Shown here: positions 5,162 to 13,336 of the stretch, piece by piece | How the letters are laid out: every line of letters begins with the position of its first letter | Numbering within the stretch: position 1 is the first letter of the stretch | Virus record (IMG/VR): IMGVR_UViG_3300042397_000912 | Coordinates: 1-22,334 of that record | Length of the DNA stretch: 22,334 nucleotides | Direction: 5' to 3' (one strand) | Origin: a virus | Translations under genes and position numbers: made by a program | Notes under the pieces: generated by a model | What the model was told of the DNA's origin: nothing | The model's input: only the letters and a program-made list of their open reading frames with translations | Database searches by the model: none

Positions 5162-6935
5162 GAATTTCTATGTCGTTGCTATAACTAGTAAAACCGTTTT
5201 CTTTAATAACTCTTAATACATTGTTTACTCTACCAATCAATTCATCTCTGTGACTGATCAAGTAAATGTTTTTATGTCGTTCACGACCCATCTTTTTCAA
5301 TATACCTAGACTGCCTTCAACACCGGCAGCATCCATTCCACTGTCGATAAGTTCGTCAATGAATAACAAGTTAATATTTTGATATAAACTTTCCCATACA
5401 TCACGGAAACTCCATGACAATCCAAGTATTAGTCTATTACGTTCACCACGACTCAAATTATCAAAGTCTAGATCCTGGCCCAACTGTGTAATTTCAACAC
5501 TCAAGTCGTTTTGGAATACTACGCTGTGCGGAAGACCGACCTTGTCAAGATAGTAGGTTAATCTGTTGTTAAGATAAGCAAGATTCTGATCAATGATTTT
5601 CTTACGAATAAACGAATCTTTGTTAGTCAACAGTTTTAATAAAAATTCTTGATGGTCTTTCATCAAAGTTAAACTATTAACGGAGTCCCACGAAACATCT
5701 TGCAGTGCAGTATTCTCTAAATCTTCTATTTGTTCTTGATAGGTATCAAGTTCATTGCGTTTATTTTCTAACTGAGTACCTAGATTTTCTAAATTACTGC
5801 GATGGTTGTATGCTTCGTCCAATGTGTCATAGAAAGACACAGGGCGCCCGTTGATATCTCCAATACCATCCAGTTCTTTTATTACAACTTCTAATTTTCC
5901 AGCAACATCGGACATGTATATATCTGCTTCAAGTAAATTCTTTTCAGCAGACTTAATCATTTCTTCATGCTTGTGGTCGTGCAGGTCTTGCTCACAGGCA
6001 GGGCATTTGTTATCTGCTAATTTTGTAATTTCTTTTTCATATTTTTTAACAGTCTTATCTGCCTGCATCAGCGCAGTTTCTAAAGTAGCACGTTCTTTGT
6101 TAAGACTTTTAATTTTAGCCGCGTGGTCGTCATAGGTTTTTAAAAGAGCATGTTGATTAATTTCATGCTCAATGTCTACACCAGCAAGTTCGTCGATGGC
6201 TTTTTGAATTTTTGTAATATCTGTTTCTTTATTTTTCTGCCATGCACTTTGCTTCAACTTTAAACTGTTGATACTTTCCTGAATTCTATCATTGCTTTTC
6301 TTTACAGCATCGATTTTAGCACTTTCTTGTAGAATGTCGTCTTTGCTGATTCTAATCTGTTCCTTGAGCATTTCTGCTTTTTCACTGAGCAGAGTAATGC
6401 CTAGTAGTTGTTCAATGATGGCACGTTGGTCATTGGCCTTCATTGAAAGAAACGGTTCAGTATAGGTGTTTAAGGCAACAATGTGTTTGAACATGTCGTG
6501 ACTCATACCAAACAGTTCGTCGATGTCTTTTTGTGTTTCTCTACTATCGCCCTGTCCTTCATCGTCGACATCTTGATCGTCAATTACTTGATCGTCGATA
6601 TAGAATTTAAGCACATTTGGCTTACGTCCACGTTCGATGCGATAAAGTTTTCCATCTTTTTCAAATTCAACAGTGACCAACATGTTTTTACCGTTGATCT
6701 TATTGATCAAATTGTCTTTTTTAATGTTTGTAAGTGCTTGGCCAAACAATGCATAACTCAGCGCATTGACAATAGTGGTCTTGCCAGTGCCGTTACGACT
6801 TCCGCTGTCATCTCCGCCCTGGTCTAGATTCTCACCCAGCACTAACGTCAACTGCTCTGTGCAGAAATTAACCGCTTGTGTGGCATTTCCCACACTCATG
6901 AAGTTTTTTACAGTTAAATCTTTTAATTTTATCAT
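5154..6935 (-). CDS. gp46: gp46 recombination nuclease subunit (Rad50/SbcC-like ATPase)
   Basis: 593 aa, close to T4 gp46 (560 aa). An ABC/SMC-type ATPase split by a coiled coil: Walker A SRNGTGKTT at 46-54, Q-loop region around 154-170, coiled-coil arms about 185-305 and 320-410 around a zinc hook CPAC (311-314), signature NLSRGERNRL (493-502), Walker B NLLFIDE (522-528) and H-loop SHRDE (561-565). With gp47 it forms the T4-family equivalent of Mre11-Rad50, resecting DNA ends to start recombination-dependent replication and taking part in host DNA breakdown. The ATG follows the gp47 stop after 3 nt, and the end overlaps the next gene by 8 bp, so this is one operon. All ATPase motifs are present and the gene looks intact. 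Confidence 0.95.
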   Translation of the reverse strand: MIKLKDLTVKNFMSVGNATQAVNFCTEQLTLVLGENLDQGGDDSGSRNGTGKTTIVNALSYALFGQALTNIKKDNLINKINGKNMLVTVEFEKDGKLYRIERGRKPNVLKFYIDDQVIDDQDVDDEGQGDSRETQKDIDELFGMSHDMFKHIVALNTYTEPFLSMKANDQRAIIEQLLGITLLSEKAEMLKEQIRISKDDILQESAKIDAVKKSNDRIQESINSLKLKQSAWQKNKETDITKIQKAIDELAGVDIEHEINQHALLKTYDDHAAKIKSLNKERATLETALMQADKTVKKYEKEITKLADNKCPACEQDLHDHKHEEMIKSAEKNLLEADIYMSDVAGKLEVVIKELDGIGDINGRPVSFYDTLDEAYNHRSNLENLGTQLENKRNELDTYQEQIEDLENTALQDVSWDSVNSLTLMKDHQEFLLKLLTNKDSFIRKKIIDQNLAYLNNRLTYYLDKVGLPHSVVFQNDLSVEITQLGQDLDFDNLSRGERNRLILGLSWSFRDVWESLYQNINLLFIDELIDSGMDAAGVEGSLGILKKMGRERHKNIYLISHRDELIGRVNNVLRVIKENGFTSYSNDIEIHE

Positions 6936-6938
6936 CTG

Positions 6939-7943
6939 TTATAGGTTATTATAGATTGCAAGCAACACTTTGGAATCGTAGTTGTCGCTTTGAATGTTGG
7001 CGATTTGATTGCTGACAATTTGATCCACACTTTCAAAATGTTCAACATCGATGTCGTTGTTGATTTCCACTTCCTTCTTTTCAGGAATAAGTGTAAGTTC
7101 ACGCAGATCACCGTTTGCTAAAAATGTTTCTTTGATGTAACTGGCTTCTTCGTAACTGATGTCAATGTCGATGCCTACTCTTAGATAAGTTTTGCTTTTG
7201 ATAAGGTCATCGCCTTCGTCGATTAGTTGACTCAGTTTGACAGTTTTAAACTTAGGTGCATCGGGCCAAACTTTATACTGCGGCTTTCCACCGTGTTCTA
7301 AAATCATCATACCACGGTCATCGTCCCATGCATCTGCATAGTTATGTGGAAATGCATTACCAATGTAAACAATGTTCTGCTTGGCTTGACGTTTGTGAAA
7401 GTGTCCGCTGAATACATACTCGGGATTTTTAAAGTTACTGGCCTGTAGTTCGCCGTGATCTGGCATCTGTACCATGGCGTTCATCATAAACAATGGAAGT
7501 TCAAAGTGTCCAAAAACATATCGACTCTTTAACTTCTCCATCTTTTTCCATTCTTCGCCTATTAACCAAGGCACCATAGTTGTATCTCCTATGGTGGTAA
7601 TCTCATTTACAATGGTAACTCCGGGAATGTGACGTCCCCAGTCTACCGAATGTACATCACGCTTGTCTTTGTAATACAAGTCGTGATTACCTGGAAAGAA
7701 ATAGAACTGATCAAAGGCTTTGCCTAGTTTTTCCAATGCTTTAACACTGGAAACCATAGTTAGCATGTTGAGACTGTTACGATTATGATGCCAATCGCCT
7801 AGGAAGATGCCAGTGTCACAGCCATCTTTCTTTGCTTCAGCAATGAACCAGTCTACAAAATCTTCGCAGTCTTGATTATGTGTGGAACTATTTGATTTTA
7901 ACCCAAAATGGATATCTGTAAAGGCAGCAATTTTTTTAAACAT
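6939..7943 (-). CDS. gp47: gp47 recombination nuclease subunit (Mre11/SbcD-like)
   Basis: 334 aa, matching T4 gp47 (339 aa). The metallophosphoesterase motifs are in order: D10-I-H12, GDWHHNR (49-55, D50), PGNHD (84-88, N86 and H87), GHFE (146-149, H147) and GHFHKRQ (180-186, H181 and H183), the ligands of the two-metal centre. The C-terminal third would contact the gp46 ATPase. The start has AGGA about 9 nt upstream (in the minus-strand sequence ACTAGGACTTATG). It follows gp55 by 35 nt and precedes gp46 by 3 nt. It acts with gp46 in end resection during phage recombination and replication. Confidence 0.95.
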   Translation of the reverse strand: MFKKIAAFTDIHFGLKSNSSTHNQDCEDFVDWFIAEAKKDGCDTGIFLGDWHHNRNSLNMLTMVSSVKALEKLGKAFDQFYFFPGNHDLYYKDKRDVHSVDWGRHIPGVTIVNEITTIGDTTMVPWLIGEEWKKMEKLKSRYVFGHFELPLFMMNAMVQMPDHGELQASNFKNPEYVFSGHFHKRQAKQNIVYIGNAFPHNYADAWDDDRGMMILEHGGKPQYKVWPDAPKFKTVKLSQLIDEGDDLIKSKTYLRVGIDIDISYEEASYIKETFLANGDLRELTLIPEKKEVEINNDIDVEHFESVDQIVSNQIANIQSDNYDSKVLLAIYNNL

Positions 7944-7978
7944 AAGTCCTAGTAGTGTAGCAAAAATTTAAAGTAATG

Positions 7979-8821
7979 TCAATCCTCAGCGGGTGTTTCG
8001 ACTGAAGCATCGACTTCTCGTTTCATAGCATTTGAATATTCGTGGTTAACCATTCTAGTATTACTAGGGTTCATGCCGTTCATTTCAAGGATGTCGTCTC
8101 GGATGTTTTGCATTTTCTTTTCAATATTGATGACACGCACGAACGAGTTAGTAACTGCGGCGGTAAAATATGCAAACGGGTTATCACTTTTTGACTCATC
8201 GAATTGTAATCCAATTTGTGTAAGTTGAAGAATTGCCTGACCTTTCATTTCTTCATTGTAAGTATATCCGCGGACGTTGCCTCGAGTAGCGTAACGTTCA
8301 CAAAGTTTAATATACATACGGGCCAACGTGTTGGTGATCTGTCCGTGCTCTTTGCTGAACTTACCAGTTTTTACACCACCTGTCCAGTGACTTTTACCTA
8401 CACATTCTAAGTTATCGTTTTCGTCAAACTTCCAATGTTGGAATGCCGGAAAGTTTACCTTTGCCTTGGCATCTGCCGCACTTTTAACACTCTTTTTTCT
8501 TCCTGGTTCGTCAGGAATATGCTCGTAGGTCATGATCCTAAAAACTACATCTGTTTTCTCGATCTTTTTATAATCGACTTCGAACTCTGCAAGTTTGACC
8601 TTTGGGTCAACAGCCTTGGCTGCTTCAAAGGCCTGCTGGGACAAACGCTTTGCTCGAACACGTTTGGCTTCTGCCACTGTGCGTATGTTGATTTTTTCAA
8701 TACTTGGCAAGATTAAATCGTATTGATGGTATTCTTGTTTAGTAAAACTTGAATACGAATTTTTACTTTTGTGTATTTCTGCCAATAAATCTTTGTTGTT
8801 TAAGTAGTTAACTTTTTTCAT
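7979..8821 (-). CDS. gp55: gp55-like late-transcription sigma factor, with long N-terminal region
   Basis: 280 aa. The region at about 165-245 resembles sigma region 2 of gp55: ARMYIKLCERYATRG, then the helix MKGQAILQLTQIGLQFD, DNPFAYFTAAVTNSFVRVIN (213-232) and the basic IEKKMQNIRDDIL. This segment binds the RNA polymerase core and reads the -10 late box. T4 gp55 is 185 aa; here about 160 residues precede the sigma part, including NYLNNKDLLAEIHKSK near the start. The end (ETPAED) is acidic and lacks the short hydrophobic clamp-binding tail I would expect from T4 gp55. Start ATG 8821-8819 with GAGGAG (complement of 8835-8840). First gene of an operon with gp47 and gp46 behind a host-type promoter; late boxes in the window are its likely targets. 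Confidence 0.8.
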   Translation of the reverse strand: MKKVNYLNNKDLLAEIHKSKNSYSSFTKQEYHQYDLILPSIEKINIRTVAEAKRVRAKRLSQQAFEAAKAVDPKVKLAEFEVDYKKIEKTDVVFRIMTYEHIPDEPGRKKSVKSAADAKAKVNFPAFQHWKFDENDNLECVGKSHWTGGVKTGKFSKEHGQITNTLARMYIKLCERYATRGNVRGYTYNEEMKGQAILQLTQIGLQFDESKSDNPFAYFTAAVTNSFVRVINIEKKMQNIRDDILEMNGMNPSNTRMVNHEYSNAMKREVDASVETPAED

Positions 8822-8846
8822 TTTTATTGTGGAACTCCTCTATGCT

Positions 8847-8875
8847 ATAATAAACTCAGTAGATAATAAAGTCAA
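8847..8875 (-). promoter_or_regulatory. Host sigma70-type promoter for the gp55-gp47-gp46 operon
   Basis: On the minus strand: -35 TTGACT (complement of 8870-8875), 17-bp spacer, -10 TATTAT (complement of 8847-8852). Each hexamer is one base from consensus and the spacer is ideal. The predicted start near 8840 leaves a leader of about 20 nt beginning with the GAGGAG ribosome site. This indicates early or middle expression by host polymerase. Confidence 0.7.
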
Positions 8876-8881
8876 TAAATA
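8874..8881 (+). promoter_or_regulatory. Candidate late promoter box AATAAATA for the baseplate module
   Basis: AATAAATA differs from TATAAATA at the first base only and lies 22 nt before the ATG at 8904, with CGGAG (8889-8893) between. It overlaps the -35 hexamer (8870-8875) of the divergent early promoter by 2 bp. Confidence 0.5.
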
Positions 8882-8903
8882 TATGTAACGGAGATAGCCA
8901 AAC

Positions 8904-9773
8904 ATGACACAGGGTATTAATAAATTTTTAGAAGGTGCTGATAATTTCGGTACCAGCATCGGCGGCAACCTGGGCGGTCTTGTTAAGTCGGGGGTAGGAC
9001 TTGTACAAGGAGCCAGAAAGTTATTTGGCGCCCCAGGCAGTAGCACAGTGGCTCCAGGTGCAGAAGGAGACGGTGTCTACGGTCAAGGTCAAGCCAAATT
9101 TGTATCAAATGGTCCTAAAGACTGGCGGGTACGATTAAGTTTACCCCCAATAGACAGTTTATTTGATCTTCAACTAGGTGGACAAAGTTATGGAACTTAC
9201 CAAGGTCCTATATTAGGTCCGCTTATAAACAGTAACGGCTTTATTTTTCCTTATACACCTTCAGTAACTTTAACACATTCAGCAAACTATTCTTCAATGG
9301 ATCCTATACATAATAATTATCCGTTTGCAGCCTATGAAAACAGTAAACTAGATAAAATTACCATTGTAGGAGATTTTTACTGTGAAACTTCTTTTGATGC
9401 GGCATACTGGATCGCTGGTGTACATTTTTTTAGAACTATGACTAAAATGTTTTTTGGTGAAGGTGCGTATTCAGGGTCACCCCCTCCGATCATTAAGTTA
9501 AGCGGTTACGGGGACTTTGTTTTTAATCAAGTACCAGTAGCAGTTACACAGTTTTCAGTGGAAATGCCCAAGGACGTCGATTATATTCCTACTAGTTTTC
9601 TAGTACCAACCGAGTTAAAATCAGGCACTGGGGTAGGTTATGTTCCTGTAAAAAGTGTTTTTACAGTGACGTTGTTGCCTATGTACAGCAGGGAATCTGT
9701 TAGAAAGTTTAATTTAAGTGATTTTGCTGGTGGAAAATACCTAAATCCAACTGATGGAAAAGGATTCATCTAA
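8904..9773 (+). CDS. gp48: Baseplate tail-tube cap protein (gp48/gp54-like)
   Basis: 289 aa, somewhat shorter than T4 gp48 (364) and gp54 (320). ATG at 8904 with CGGAG 10 nt upstream. A Gly-rich N-terminus (residues 1-60) is followed by a beta-rich body: DWRVRLSLPPIDSLF (about 73-87), PYTPSVTLTHSANYSSMDP (112-130), an aromatic segment DAAYWIAGVHFFRTMTKMFF, and VFTVTLLPMYSRESVRKFNL near the end. This pattern fits the tail-tube-fold proteins that cap the hub and start tube polymerisation. First gene of the rightward baseplate operon; its stop shares a base with the gp53 start (TAATG). Which of gp48 or gp54 it matches better cannot be settled by eye; only one of the two is seen here. Confidence 0.7.
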   Translation: MTQGINKFLEGADNFGTSIGGNLGGLVKSGVGLVQGARKLFGAPGSSTVAPGAEGDGVYGQGQAKFVSNGPKDWRVRLSLPPIDSLFDLQLGGQSYGTYQGPILGPLINSNGFIFPYTPSVTLTHSANYSSMDPIHNNYPFAAYENSKLDKITIVGDFYCETSFDAAYWIAGVHFFRTMTKMFFGEGAYSGSPPPIIKLSGYGDFVFNQVPVAVTQFSVEMPKDVDYIPTSFLVPTELKSGTGVGYVPVKSVFTVTLLPMYSRESVRKFNLSDFAGGKYLNPTDGKGFI

Positions 9774-10075
9774 TGTCTGCACAATACCCTAACACTAGTC
9801 CATGGGCCAAGACTAATCTAAGTCCAAGTTTATTAGGATATTTTAATATTAGACCTGTGGCCGCACAGGACGATGATATCCTTTATGTGATCGAACCTCA
9901 GTTTAATTACAGACCAGATTTATTGGCCAATTATCTCTACGGCACTCCAAAGTTATGGTGGGTGTTTGCACAGCGAAACATGGACGAAATTAGAGATCCT
10001 ATTTTTGATTTTAGATCGGGCATAGAAATATTTCTTCCTAAAAAAAGCGGACTATTTAAATTGTTAGGATTGTAA
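9773..10075 (+). CDS. gp53: gp53 baseplate wedge protein
   Basis: 100 aa, about half of T4 gp53 (196 aa) but typical of short marine homologues. The recognisable core is YRPDLLANYLYGTPKLWWVF (46-65) followed by QRNMDEIRDPIFDFRSGIEIFLP (split around residues 67-89), which ends in the LysM-like proline strand of the family. gp53 joins wedges to the central hub during baseplate closure. Translation is coupled to the upstream gene through TAATG (1-base overlap), and the next start lies 3 nt past the stop. Confidence 0.85.
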   Translation: MSAQYPNTSPWAKTNLSPSLLGYFNIRPVAAQDDDILYVIEPQFNYRPDLLANYLYGTPKLWWVFAQRNMDEIRDPIFDFRSGIEIFLPKKSGLFKLLGL

Positions 10076-10078
10076 CAA

Positions 10079-13000
10079 ATGGCCACAGCACAACAGGCTA
10101 TGGGAGCCGAGAATTACGAAAAGTTTCGTAATTTTATAAAAACAAAAGAAAGCGGCGGCAATTATGCTAGTCTTCAGAATGTTAATTTAAAAGACAAAGC
10201 AGGTAATGTCATTGCTAGGAATGTTGACGCTGGCTACAGAGGTGCATATCAAATAGGTGCCGAATATGCACAAGGTCAAGGGTTGATCAAATCAGGTATA
10301 GAAACAGATTATCGTAAGTTAGGCAGCAATCCGATTGAAAAAGCCGCCAATCACAAAGCCTTGATGGACAACGATAATAACTGGAATAACCCTCCAGGTA
10401 GTGTAAAAAACTTTTTAGCAAGTCCAAAAATTCAGGATCAAGCATTCGATAAAGGTACGCAAAAAAACTACCAACAACTGGTGGCTGAAGGTCTGATAAC
10501 ACCAAATACTCCTCCAGATCAAGTAGCAGGAATCCTTGCCGCATCTCATGCCGCAGGCGTAAAAGGATACAAAGAATTTTTAGCAGATCCAACTAAAGCA
10601 GATGGCGCAGGCACTCGAGTATCTACATATCTAACCGGAGCCCAAGCCGCTGTTAACGGAAAAGCACCACCACCTTCAGGAAATGCAGCCAAACAAAACG
10701 GCAAGCCTGCAGAAGATAAACCTCCAACAGATCCAAAAGTATTGAATGGCACTAACAGATCGTTACAGGAAACTAGAATCGGCAACACAGTTTACATAGG
10801 TGGCACGGCTAAAAAGAAACCACCGATCCCTCTGCCATTCCCTAATGTGTTGTCATCATTTTCCAGTCATAATGCCATCATAACACTGAGTTGCATCAGC
10901 CGCACCATGCATAGTAATCCTAAACAGTCTTATAAAAACGGAAACATTGGAACTGTAGTTTTACGTAGTTCAGGAGCCGGAGATCTAGCAGGCCAGACGG
11001 CAATAACGACAAAAGAAAATCCAACAGGAAAATATGACTTTGGCATCAACAACGTTGAAATAAATTCACAGATAACGTATAACCGTGAAACACAAGCATC
11101 AAATGCTTATACTATAAGTTTTGATGTTCTTGAACCTTATAGCATGGGACTGTTTATGCAGGTCTGCCAGAACGCAGCCCAAAGCCAAGGGTGGTCCAGT
11201 TATTTAGGTGATACAACATTTTTATTAACTTTTGAATTTATAGGCTATGACGCCGACGGAACCCCTACAAGAATACCAAACACCACCCGCCATATTCCAC
11301 TCGCGTTTACAACTATGGCAATGACCGCAACTGGCGGCGGATCTGTTTATAGAGTAACGGCCCGTCCCAGCAACGAAACGGTTTTCTTAAATAATTTTAA
11401 ATTATTTGAACATGACATTTCTGTTGAAGGATCGACAGTTCAAGAAGCGTTGCAATCGGGCGAGCGCAGTTTGCAGACTATTGTTAATAAAAGACTGCAA
11501 GAATATGCATCTAAAAATCCAGCCTCCACTGCCTTCGACGAAGTAATAATAATTTTTCCTAAAACACAAGACGTATCTGAATTACAAGGAACTAATCAAG
11601 AAGGAAATAACATAGGATTAGAACTTCGTGCCGAAGACGGCACTATTAGTACTATTAAGGTAAACCCTGAAGACGGTACACGATATGATGCTTCAGGGCT
11701 AAGTTCGCAAGCGCCGGGAGTTAGCCCCGAAGTAGCAAAAATAAATCCTAACTCCGCAGAATCATTCGTACCAAAAGTAAGTAGAAAATTTTCTGCAGCC
11801 AACTTAATACAAGACAGTGATGATTTAAACGCTATTGGTAAAAGTGTTTTACAGTTCGATTCTACTATGTCTGCAGAAAGTGGATCTAACAATCAAAATG
11901 ATATTCAACTAGATCCAGCAAATCCTATATCTAGAAAGAGAGTTACCTACGATAAAAGCAAAAGACAGTTTACATATAGTCAAGGTACTAGTATTGTTAA
12001 TGCTATTTCCAGCATACTGCTACATAGCAAATATTGCAGAGCAGGATTAGACGCACAAAAAGTAGACCCAAAGGGAATGATATCTTGGTTTAGAATAGAA
12101 TCAGAAGTGCATTTTCAACAACCTAAAGAAGGCAACATTGGAGATAACACCGTACCTAAATTGTTAGTTTTTAAAGTTGTTCCTTACTTTGTACACAGTG
12201 AAAGAAATACTGCGAACCAAGCGGCTCCTGCTGGACTTGCTGAATTGTCAACAGAAGTTGCCAAGGTATATGACTATCTTTACACAGGAAAAAACACAGA
12301 AGTTTTAGGTTTTAATATTGAATTCCCACAAGCAATGTTTAACTCTGTGGCCAAAGGTTCCAACTTAGATGATGCGGCATTAACAGACAACGGCAGAAAC
12401 GCTGCCACACCTGATTCGCCCACAGCCAAAATTGCCGCGGATAATAGTTCTTACTGGGGCGAAAGCAATGGTCCAAAAATGACATCTAATCCGCCAACAC
12501 CTGAAAGTAATAACAATGGTGGCACTAACTATGCAGATCAAAGAACACGGGTTGCCGAAGCCTTCCAACGAGCATTGAATGACAGTGAAACAGATCTAGT
12601 AAATATTCCTAATTTTACAATAATGGGCGACCCGTATTTCCTTGCCGATAGTGGCTTGGGTAATTTTAGCAATACCGGATCGGGGTCATTTAATGTCACA
12701 AAAGATCTGGCCATGGATTATCAAAGCGGAGAAGTAGACATAGCAATTACTTTTAGAACACCAATAGACTACAATAGTTCTACAGGGTTGATGGATTTTG
12801 GAGATACACAAATAGTTAGACATTTTAGTGGCCTGTATAGAGTCCTTGAAGCAAGACATCGATTTCAAAACGGCAAATTTACTCAAGAGTTATCATTACA
12901 ACGCCGACGTAATCAAACTGCTGAAAGCACAAATAAACCTGTGCCAGTAACTGGACAAACACCTGGCGATTTTGTAGTAGATAATACCGCAGGTGTAGCA

Positions 13001-13303
13001 TTTTCAGGTGCCGCACAAAACGATGCTAATGATCGTACTCCTGCAATTGAAGGACCCGCCGCTGGTTCACCACCTGGAGACAGCGCACCTAATCAGCGAG
13101 TAGCAGCCTTTAATAGATCTGATCTAGCCAACGATAGCGGAGATTCGGGATCAGCAACTGCCAATCCAACTGCGCCAGGGTCGATTGTAAAATCATTAGT
13201 CGACGGCCTTGGAATAATAAGAAATAAAGTAGTGTCTACATTGTTTAAACCTACAAATAGTAAAAATGAAACTCAAAATACAAGCGAATTTAACAACCAA
13301 TGA
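10079..13303 (+). CDS. Baseplate hub-like protein with N-terminal muralytic domain
   Basis: 1074 aa; ATG at 10079 with AGGA (10066-10069) 9 nt upstream. The N-terminus has the hallmark of lysozyme-like/lytic transglycosylase folds: KTKESGGNY (21-29, probable catalytic E24) and YRGAYQIG (53-60), continuing to about residue 190. A Pro/Gly/Lys linker (about 192-235) leads to a long beta-rich body with TFEFIGYDADGTPTRIP, AKVYDYLYTGKNTEVLGF and, towards the end, FTIMGDPYFLADSGLGNF and SGLYRVLEARHRFQNGKFTQ, then a disordered tail. Position between gp53 and the gp5-like spike, and the tube-fold-like body, suggest the gp27 hub role. If so, the cell-wall-degrading domain is carried on the hub instead of on gp5. 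The enzyme call is strong at motif level; the gp27 equivalence is inferred. Confidence 0.7.
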   Translation: MATAQQAMGAENYEKFRNFIKTKESGGNYASLQNVNLKDKAGNVIARNVDAGYRGAYQIGAEYAQGQGLIKSGIETDYRKLGSNPIEKAANHKALMDNDNNWNNPPGSVKNFLASPKIQDQAFDKGTQKNYQQLVAEGLITPNTPPDQVAGILAASHAAGVKGYKEFLADPTKADGAGTRVSTYLTGAQAAVNGKAPPPSGNAAKQNGKPAEDKPPTDPKVLNGTNRSLQETRIGNTVYIGGTAKKKPPIPLPFPNVLSSFSSHNAIITLSCISRTMHSNPKQSYKNGNIGTVVLRSSGAGDLAGQTAITTKENPTGKYDFGINNVEINSQITYNRETQASNAYTISFDVLEPYSMGLFMQVCQNAAQSQGWSSYLGDTTFLLTFEFIGYDADGTPTRIPNTTRHIPLAFTTMAMTATGGGSVYRVTARPSNETVFLNNFKLFEHDISVEGSTVQEALQSGERSLQTIVNKRLQEYASKNPASTAFDEVIIIFPKTQDVSELQGTNQEGNNIGLELRAEDGTISTIKVNPEDGTRYDASGLSSQAPGVSPEVAKINPNSAESFVPKVSRKFSAANLIQDSDDLNAIGKSVLQFDSTMSAESGSNNQNDIQLDPANPISRKRVTYDKSKRQFTYSQGTSIVNAISSILLHSKYCRAGLDAQKVDPKGMISWFRIESEVHFQQPKEGNIGDNTVPKLLVFKVVPYFVHSERNTANQAAPAGLAELSTEVAKVYDYLYTGKNTEVLGFNIEFPQAMFNSVAKGSNLDDAALTDNGRNAATPDSPTAKIAADNSSYWGESNGPKMTSNPPTPESNNNGGTNYADQRTRVAEAFQRALNDSETDLVNIPNFTIMGDPYFLADSGLGNFSNTGSGSFNVTKDLAMDYQSGEVDIAITFRTPIDYNSSTGLMDFGDTQIVRHFSGLYRVLEARHRFQNGKFTQELSLQRRRNQTAESTNKPVPVTGQTPGDFVVDNTAGVAFSGAAQNDANDRTPAIEGPAAGSPPGDSAPNQRVAAFNRSDLANDSGDSGSATANPTAPGSIVKSLVDGLGIIRNKVVSTLFKPTNSKNETQNTSEFNNQ

Positions 13304-13336
13304 ATATACATACATTTTTAAACATCAAGGATCACT

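Noticed and set aside
8846-8851. TATAAT on the plus strand as a sigma70 -10 for gp48
   Set aside because: No -35 at usable distance (nearest TTGTGG is 14 bp away); the sequence is explained by the complementary TATTAT of the leftward promoter.
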